Both the position numbers and the translations under genes were made by a program. The notes beneath the pieces are model-generated. The model did not search any database and was not told the origin of the DNA. It saw only the letters and a program-made list of their open reading frames with translations. DNA of 10,416 bases from positions 1 to 10,416 of the forward strand of contig JAMCUD010000065.1 of NCBI GenBank assembly GCA_023379355.1, in the 5' to 3' direction. Shown one piece after another: positions 6,070-10,416 of the stretch; the stretch's first letter is position 1; each line of letters opens with the position of its first letter. The stretch is from Thermoplasmatota archaeon (lineage in GTDB: Archaea > Thermoplasmatota > Thermoplasmata > Thermoplasmatales > Thermoplasmataceae).

Positions 6070-7518
6070 TCATTTCTTTCCCTGGTTCCATGCTGCCGGA
6101 GATTCTGCACTCTTTATGGTTTCAGTTTTTCTGCTCTTTACAAGGGAACTCAATCCAGCCACTATGAGTATGGCGAAGCTTGCAATGAGTGTCGCATGAA
6201 TTCCCACAAGGAATTTAGCTGAAACTCCTCCCTGAAGTTTCGTTACGCCAAGGAAAACCTCAAAGGCAACATATCTTGGAACAGAAAGTGCTGCTATGGA
6301 GATTGCAATCACATAGCTGAAGAGAGTCCCGATGTTGGACAGTGTTCTCAGCAACCCTGAAATTGATCCATACAGTTCTCTTGGCGCTCCGGACATTACG
6401 GCGCTGTTGTTTGATGGCCAGAACATGGCTCCGCCAAACCCGGTAACTATGGATCCAGCAATAACCAGATAAAGTGTTGTGTTAACCCCCATGAGGAGAT
6501 AAATCAGGACACCGGCAGCCATCATGAAAATTCCAGTGCTGGCCACCACTCTTGGTCCGAATTTATCTGAAAGCTTCCCCATTTTAGGAGCAAGGAAACT
6601 GGATATTATGTATCCCGGAACAAGCAGGAGTGAAGAATCCAGGGGGCTGAATCCCCTTATTCCCTGAAGATACATAATGAGTATAAACAGCACTGAAAGA
6701 TATCCAACTGCCTGAAGAGTTGCGGCAAGAAGTGAAAATGTAAGTACTCTCTCTTTGAATGCCTTCAGAACTATGACAGGATCCCTGGCCTTTCTTTCAA
6801 CAAGCACAAATGGGATGAGCATTGCAATACCCACCAAGACCAAGGCAAGATTTAAGGGCTGGACTCCATTTCCTGCGATTTCCACTGCACCGTATGATAT
6901 GAGGGAAAGAAGTGTGACCAGTATTGCTGTGCCCGTGTAATCTATGGTAGTTTCGGTCCTTTTGTCATCCCTTATGTATCTCAGAGCAAACAGGAAACCT
7001 ATAAGCCCCACCGGAACATTGATGTAAAATATGAATCTCCATCCTATGAAGGTTGTGATGATCCCACCAAGCACTATTCCAAGGGCTCCTCCTATTGTCC
7101 ACCCCATGCTTGTTATGCCGAATGCCTTTCCGCGCTCATGAGGGGGGAAGTGATCAGCCACTATTGCGTTGCTGTTTGCCTGAAGCAGCGCAGCTCCGAA
7201 TCCCTGAAAGCCTCTGGCACCTATGAGGAAGAAAACATCAGGGGCAAACCCCGATGCGGCCGATCCTATAATAAATACCAGAAAGCCTAGATTGAAAAGC
7301 CTCCCCCTGCCATATATATCCCCAAGCCTGCCAAGCTGCGTGGTCAGGGCAGCCAGAACAAGAAGATAGATCAGTATGACCCATATTGTATCAAGAAACG
7401 GGGCATTCAGTTCATCTGTAATTGTGGGAAGAGCAAGTATAACTATCGTTGTGTCAATTGCTGACATGAGCATTCCTATTAGGACGCTGGCCAGTACGAG
7501 GTTCCTGTGTTCTGCCAT
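6070..7518 (-). CDS. MFS drug-efflux transporter, DHA2 (EmrB/QacA) family
   Basis: A 482-aa proton-coupled multidrug exporter, the length expected for the 14-helix DHA2 group. Motif D1 is visible as AIDTTIVILALP at 20-31 with the membrane Asp22. Motif A is GRLGDIYGRGR at 63-73, motif B contains Arg102 in ARGFQGFGAALLQ, and motif C lies in the GWTIGGALGIVLGG stretch at 139-152. GWRFIFYINVPVG at 159-171 is the hallmark segment of DHA2 proteins. The substrate is unknown. The ATG at 7518 is preceded by a near-ideal Shine-Dalgarno (AGGTGAT, 5 nt spacing), and a TATA box about 125 nt upstream implies a leader of roughly 100 nt with strong secondary structure, suggesting controlled expression. It is divergent from the epimerase gene and lies 102 bp upstream of the ABC operon on the same strand. 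Confidence 0.92.
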   Translation of the reverse strand: MAEHRNLVLASVLIGMLMSAIDTTIVILALPTITDELNAPFLDTIWVILIYLLVLAALTTQLGRLGDIYGRGRLFNLGFLVFIIGSAASGFAPDVFFLIGARGFQGFGAALLQANSNAIVADHFPPHERGKAFGITSMGWTIGGALGIVLGGIITTFIGWRFIFYINVPVGLIGFLFALRYIRDDKRTETTIDYTGTAILVTLLSLISYGAVEIAGNGVQPLNLALVLVGIAMLIPFVLVERKARDPVIVLKAFKERVLTFSLLAATLQAVGYLSVLFILIMYLQGIRGFSPLDSSLLLVPGYIISSFLAPKMGKLSDKFGPRVVASTGIFMMAAGVLIYLLMGVNTTLYLVIAGSIVTGFGGAMFWPSNNSAVMSGAPRELYGSISGLLRTLSNIGTLFSYVIAISIAALSVPRYVAFEVFLGVTKLQGGVSAKFLVGIHATLIASFAILIVAGLSSLVKSRKTETIKSAESPAAWNQGKK

Positions 7519-7523
7519 TTTAT

Positions 7524-7530
7524 ATCACCT
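7524..7530 (-). promoter_or_regulatory. Strong Shine-Dalgarno of DHA2 efflux gene
   Basis: AGGTGAT on the minus strand lies 5 nt before the ATG at 7518 and matches the archaeal anti-Shine-Dalgarno over seven bases. Most other starts in the window lack such a site, so this gene is probably translated from a leadered mRNA, unlike its leaderless-looking neighbours. Confidence 0.65.
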
Positions 7531-7531
7531 G

Positions 7532-7566
7532 GGAGTCGTTGCACTCCAGCGAGGTCGGGTCACCTC
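7532..7566 (-). promoter_or_regulatory. Two tandem 16-nt hairpins in leader of DHA2 efflux gene
   Basis: On the minus strand, GAGGTGACCCGACCTC (7566-7551) is followed after GCT by GGAGTGCAACGACTCC (7547-7532). Each has perfect 5-bp arms around a 6-nt centre. The arms differ between copies at two positions, and both changes are matched on the opposite arm, so pairing is preserved. GTG near the 5' side and CGAC near the 3' side are shared. The start-to-start period is 19 nt. The promoter-proximal 3' arm (ACCTC) could pair instead with the Shine-Dalgarno at 7524-7530. Possible roles are an RNA regulatory element or a double operator for a repressor. It matches no riboswitch class that I recognise. 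Confidence 0.5.
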
Positions 7567-7586
7567 AGCGCCCCATTGGAAATCAA
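7560..7586 (-). CDS. Possible leader peptide (upstream ORF) of DHA2 efflux gene
   Basis: An eight-codon frame TTG...TGA would encode MISNGALR if TTG initiates. AGGTG at 7599-7595 lies 8 nt before the TTG, a good Shine-Dalgarno spacing, and the TGA stop falls inside the 5' arm of the first hairpin. A ribosome ending there would disrupt that hairpin. An overlapping ATG frame (7576-7565, MGR) is even shorter. So small an ORF can arise by chance, and only its position makes it worth recording. Confidence 0.2.
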   Translation of the reverse strand: MISNGALR

Positions 7587-7637
7587 GCTATCAACACCTG
7601 TAAATGTTAACAAGAGGCTTTCTTTAATCATTTCTCA

Positions 7638-7647
7638 TTATATAAAC
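7638..7647 (-). promoter_or_regulatory. TATA box of DHA2 efflux gene
   Basis: GTTTATATAA on the minus strand is the clearest archaeal TATA box in the window. Its centre predicts a transcription start near 7617, leaving a leader of about 100 nt before the ATG at 7518. The rest of the 241-bp intergenic region holds the hairpins, a 12-bp palindrome and the epimerase promoter. Confidence 0.6.
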
Positions 7648-7672
7648 GTTCAGAAATAGGGTGCTTTGAAAC

Positions 7673-7684
7673 AATGCCGGCATT
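7673..7684. promoter_or_regulatory. 12-bp perfect palindrome between divergent promoters
   Basis: AATGCCGGCATT is self-complementary over 12 bp. It lies 26 bp upstream of the DHA2 TATA box and 43 bp upstream of the epimerase TATA box, a position suited to a factor acting on one or both divergent promoters. No cognate regulator gene is adjacent. A chance palindrome is possible. Confidence 0.25.
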
Positions 7685-7726
7685 CTAACATCCCCACAGG
7701 CGATCCCGATCTGATCCTGAACTGTG

Positions 7727-7738
7727 AAATAATTAATA
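7727..7738 (+). promoter_or_regulatory. TATA-like box of epimerase-aminotransferase operon
   Basis: AAATAATTAATA is centred 27 nt before the ATG at 7760, the geometry of a leaderless archaeal transcript. No Shine-Dalgarno precedes the ATG, which agrees. Confidence 0.5.
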
Positions 7739-7759
7739 CGTCAGGAACATGACTGTACA

Positions 7760-8731
7760 ATGACAACAGGGAAGCGTATACTTATCACCGGTGGCGCCGG
7801 TTTCATAGGTTCAAACATGGTGGAAGAACTTTCAGAAAACAACGATCTTACCGTAATGGATAACCTATCAAATGTAGATGATCGTTACATAAAGAAATAT
7901 CAGGGGAAGAAAGGGTTTAAGTTTATCAACAGTGATATTGCAGATGAAGACGCATTTTCAAGGGTGGAACCACATGATATGGTCATTCATCTTGCTGCAA
8001 ATTCAGATGTGCGTGGGGGATCAAAAGATCCGGTTGTCGATTTTGTGAACAACGTACAGGGGACAATGCTTCTTCTGGAATACATGAGGCGTACAGACAC
8101 TCATGAAATACTGTTTGCATCAAGTTCCACAGTTTATGGGGAAGCCACAGTCCTTCCAACACCTGAGGACTATGGGCCATACATGCCAATTTCATCATAC
8201 GGTGCTTCAAAGATGGCCGGTGAGGGATTCATAACCTCATATTCCCATTACTACGGCATTAAGGGGACAATATTCAGGTTTGCGAATATAGTGGGAAAAA
8301 ACTCAACCCATGGCTCCATTTTTGATTTCATAAACAAGCTAAAGAAGGATAATCAATCACTTGAAATTCTTGGGGATGGAACACAGAGAAAATCATATCT
8401 CCATGTATCAGACTGCGTAAAATCCATGCTGTATATCCATGAAAAGTCCACAAAGACTGACATATACAATTTAGGGAACAGGGAAACAACATCAGTCATG
8501 AAGATTGCGGATTACGTGGTGAACGGAATGGGTCTGAAAAATGTGAAATACAACACTAAACCTGGCAGGGACGGCAGGGGATGGAAAGGGGACGTGAAGG
8601 TTGCTCAGCTGAAAGTTGACAAAATGTTCTCCACTGGTTGGAAAAACAGCTTCAACAGCGATGAATCCGTAAATATGGCTGTGAAGGAGACTCTTGATCA
8701 GATGGGTTATCAGGGGACGAAGGCACTATGA
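7760..8731 (+). CDS. NAD-dependent epimerase/dehydratase, UDP-glucose 4-epimerase (GalE)-like
   Basis: A 323-aa extended short-chain dehydrogenase acting on nucleotide sugars in the cytoplasm. The Rossmann NAD-binding motif is GGAGFIG at 11-17, followed by an acidic residue and turn at DNLS (34-37). The active site shows the Ser region SSSTVYG (121-127) and the catalytic pair Tyr147/Lys151 in YGASK. The C-terminal half has the substrate-binding GDGTQRKSYLHVSD (205-218) and the GWKGDV (274-279) seen in archaeal UDP-glucose 4-epimerase-like proteins. Such enzymes supply sugars for glycolipids, S-layer or exopolysaccharide. Substrate and product cannot be fixed from sequence; a dTDP- or GDP-sugar epimerase or dehydratase is possible. 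The ATG is supported by the Rossmann fold starting at residue 5 and by the TATA box at -27. The stop overlaps the next start codon (ATGA), indicating translational coupling. Confidence 0.87.
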   Translation: MTTGKRILITGGAGFIGSNMVEELSENNDLTVMDNLSNVDDRYIKKYQGKKGFKFINSDIADEDAFSRVEPHDMVIHLAANSDVRGGSKDPVVDFVNNVQGTMLLLEYMRRTDTHEILFASSSTVYGEATVLPTPEDYGPYMPISSYGASKMAGEGFITSYSHYYGIKGTIFRFANIVGKNSTHGSIFDFINKLKKDNQSLEILGDGTQRKSYLHVSDCVKSMLYIHEKSTKTDIYNLGNRETTSVMKIADYVVNGMGLKNVKYNTKPGRDGRGWKGDVKVAQLKVDKMFSTGWKNSFNSDESVNMAVKETLDQMGYQGTKAL

Positions 8732-9768
8732 AGCCCCTTAATGTTGATATTTTCACCTGGATACGAAAAAATGTACCCAGCTGCAGGTATAATCTAACCG
8801 GAAGCGGTTTCAATGAGCCTGTTCTTGAAAAATTCGGAATAGACCTTTCATACGACAGTTACCGGAAGGATTCCAGGGATGCACCATCCATGTTCAACAG
8901 GACTGTGGCAGATATTTATGGAGTGGAGGAAGAGAATGTCATATCCACTGCCGGAGGCACGGGAGGAATATTCCTTGTAAACTCATATCTGAAGGAAATG
9001 GTGAAGAAACTCTTCATACCGGTTCCAGAATATGAGCCAATGTACAGGGTCCCGGAGTCCCTTGGAATTCAGGTGGATTACACAAGCCCTTCCATTGATG
9101 AAATCAGGAAATCAGAGGTTTCAGGGTTTGAATTCACAAACCCCAACAATCCAAGGGGAACCATGATTGATAACGACTATCTTCACTCATTGCTTGATGA
9201 AGCAGAGAAAGGAACTTTCAAGATATATTCTGATGAAACATTCAGGGCATTCAGCAGTGAAAATCCACCGGGTTCAATTTTCAACGGAAATGAGAACGTG
9301 ATCGTTTCAAATACCATGACAAAATTCTATGGGCTGGGTTCATTCAGGGTCGGATGGATAGTTGCGGCCGGAAAAGTTTCCGAAGACATGAGAAGGATAA
9401 GGGACCTTGTCACAGCAGAAAATCCGGGATACAGCCTCTGGGTTGCATCACAGGTCCTTAAGAACAGGAAGAAATTCCAGGAATACGCAAAGCCGCTGCT
9501 TGACAGAAACCGAGCAATACTGAAGGAATTTGTCGAATCCAGGAATGATCTATCATGGAGCAACCCAGATTTTGGTTCAATAGCGTACATAGAGTACAAG
9601 GGCAAAACCAGCTCTCTGGATATAGCAAGAAAAGCAATGGAACTGGAAAAGGTTCTCATTGTGCCAGGTGAATACTTCAACCATAACCATGGATTCAGGA
9701 TTTGCTATACATGCGCCCCTGAAATCCTCAGGGAGGGCCTTGAAAAACTGGGGAAAATTCTCGGTTGA
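8728..9768 (+). CDS. Pyridoxal-phosphate aminotransferase, class I/II (HisC-like)
   Basis: A 346-aa fold-type I PLP enzyme of the histidinol-phosphate/aspartate aminotransferase group, the usual HisC length. NPNNPRG at 138-144 is the PLP-contacting turn, Asp169 in YSDET binds the pyridine nitrogen, Lys199 in TMTKFYGLGSFRVGW is the Schiff-base lysine, Arg207 contacts the PLP phosphate, and Arg324 in FRICYT is the expected substrate-carboxylate arginine. All catalytic residues are present. The amino donor and acceptor are not determinable: histidinol phosphate, an aromatic or other amino acid, or a CobD-type decarboxylation are all possible. The ATG overlaps the epimerase stop by 4 bp. Sugar aminotransferases normally belong to the different DegT/DnrJ family, so a joint nucleotide-sugar pathway is not obvious despite the coupling. 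It converges on the next gene with a 15-bp gap. Confidence 0.85.
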   Translation: MKPLNVDIFTWIRKNVPSCRYNLTGSGFNEPVLEKFGIDLSYDSYRKDSRDAPSMFNRTVADIYGVEEENVISTAGGTGGIFLVNSYLKEMVKKLFIPVPEYEPMYRVPESLGIQVDYTSPSIDEIRKSEVSGFEFTNPNNPRGTMIDNDYLHSLLDEAEKGTFKIYSDETFRAFSSENPPGSIFNGNENVIVSNTMTKFYGLGSFRVGWIVAAGKVSEDMRRIRDLVTAENPGYSLWVASQVLKNRKKFQEYAKPLLDRNRAILKEFVESRNDLSWSNPDFGSIAYIEYKGKTSSLDIARKAMELEKVLIVPGEYFNHNHGFRICYTCAPEILREGLEKLGKILG

Positions 9769-9783
9769 TGGGTGAAAGCAAGT

Positions 9784-10416
9784 TCACACAGCTGCTGCCG
9801 ATCCTCTTAAATCTATCCGGACCTGTTTTCTGAAAGCAAGTAACATGATCATGGACAGGCCGCCAAACATATCCATGATCCCCCATGAAACAAGGGGCCC
9901 GTAAGGCAAGAGGAATATTATTATGGAACCTACAGCCGGTCCGATTACATTCCCTGCGCTCCAGAATGCGCTTTTCACAGATATGTATAATCCAATCTTT
10001 TCGGAAGGGGCAAAGTTTCCCACAATTGCATTCTCAAGTGGTGCAACTATGTCCTCACCCATGCTGTAGATCACAATAAGACCAACCAGTGGAAGAAACG
10101 CATGTGAGAAACCTGCAATCATGAAGGCGACCATGTAGAGCACAATTCCTGCAAACATGGACCTTATATCTCCTATTTTTGAGAAAATCCGGTTGATAAG
10201 GAACTGTCCCGCCACCACAACAAGTCCGTTAAGTGAGTATATATAGCCATATTCAGCTATTGTAATGCCCCCAGTGCTGAATGCGAATATGGGAAGCGAT
10301 ACATAAATCTGAGTTCCAACCATTGCAAGAAACATTACGGAAAGCGAGAAAAAAAGAAGTTTTCTGTTTATGTGCGTCACTTCGCCAGGATCGGCTTTTT
10401 CGGCATTATGCTCAGA
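9784..10416 (-). CDS. MFS transporter, C-terminal half (runs off the right edge)
   Basis: The frame is open from the window edge to the stop at 9784 (210 residues visible). The GTG at 10380 is not a likely start, because the 12 codons before it remain open and the protein begins in what looks like the central cytoplasmic loop of a 12-helix MFS carrier. Six hydrophobic segments follow, corresponding to TM7-TM12. The first, SLSVMFLAMVGTQIYVSLPI, and the next stretch with YGYIYSLNGLVVVAGQFLI resemble TM7-TM8 of DHA1-type efflux carriers, and a motif-A-like loop NRIFSKIGDIRS joins TM8 and TM9. The substrate is unknown. The N-terminal half should lie beyond base 10416. Confidence 0.8.
   Translation of the reverse strand, partial: SEHNAEKADPGEVTHINRKLLFFSLSVMFLAMVGTQIYVSLPIFAFSTGGITIAEYGYIYSLNGLVVVAGQFLINRIFSKIGDIRSMFAGIVLYMVAFMIAGFSHAFLPLVGLIVIYSMGEDIVAPLENAIVGNFAPSEKIGLYISVKSAFWSAGNVIGPAVGSIIIFLLPYGPLVSWGIMDMFGGLSMIMLLAFRKQVRIDLRGSAAAV

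Noticed and set aside
7519..7527. ATATAAAAT next to the DHA2 start codon as a TATA box
   Set aside because: Its expected start site would fall inside the DHA2 coding region, and the sequence is better explained as the spacer between the Shine-Dalgarno and the ATG.
9784..10380. The right-edge MFS frame as a complete 198-aa protein starting at GTG 10380
   Set aside because: The frame stays open to the window edge and the content corresponds to TM7-TM12, so this is a gene cut by the edge rather than a half-size transporter or pseudogene.
1..10416. tRNA, rRNA, CRISPR arrays, transposases and IS ends
   Set aside because: The intergenic regions are short, and none showed a cloverleaf, regularly spaced repeats, transposase motifs or paired terminal inverted repeats on reading both strands.

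Overview
The window looks like chromosomal DNA of an archaeon, most likely of the Thermoplasmata (Thermoplasmatales-type). This is inferred from several features: heavy use of AGG/AGA arginine and ATA isoleucine codons, AT-rich TATA boxes about 25 nt upstream of start codons (leaderless style), an Lrp-type regulator, very compact gene packing, and a repertoire rich in MFS carriers. No rRNA, tRNA, CRISPR array or insertion sequence was found. Species cannot be set from the sequence alone.

Layout. Bases 1-193 hold no supportable gene. A tandem-duplicated Lrp/AsnC-like regulator (194-970, +) is followed by a small fasciclin (FAS1) domain protein without a signal peptide (1032-1463, +). A thiamine-diphosphate pyruvate oxidase-like enzyme (3135-1480, -) runs convergently against it. 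An AT-rich divergent region (3136-3260) separates that gene from an MFS carrier (3261-4415, +), which abuts the stop codon of an ABC-2 permease with no gap. The permease (5138-4416, -) and its ATPase (5967-5128, -) form a two-gene export operon. Upstream lies a DHA2/EmrB-type drug-efflux MFS protein (7518-6070, -). A 241-bp divergent intergenic region follows, then an extended-SDR nucleotide-sugar epimerase (7760-8731, +) translationally coupled to a HisC-like aminotransferase (8728-9768, +). The C-terminal half of a third MFS carrier (10416-9784, -) runs off the right edge.

How the genes fit together. Three MFS proteins and one ABC exporter dominate the window, so it reads as a transport/efflux-rich stretch with metabolic genes between. 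Only two pairs are clearly operonic: the ABC ATPase with its permease (11-bp overlap, TTG start) and the epimerase with the aminotransferase (ATGA overlap).

The most interesting non-coding signal is the leader of the DHA2 efflux gene. About 100 nt separate a strong TATA box from the start codon. They hold two tandem 16-nt hairpins whose arms differ by compensating changes, a perfect Shine-Dalgarno sequence, and a possible eight-codon upstream ORF with its own Shine-Dalgarno. This could be an RNA switch, an attenuator or a double operator. It is a candidate, not a demonstrated system; the rest of the window looks like ordinary archaeal chromosome.
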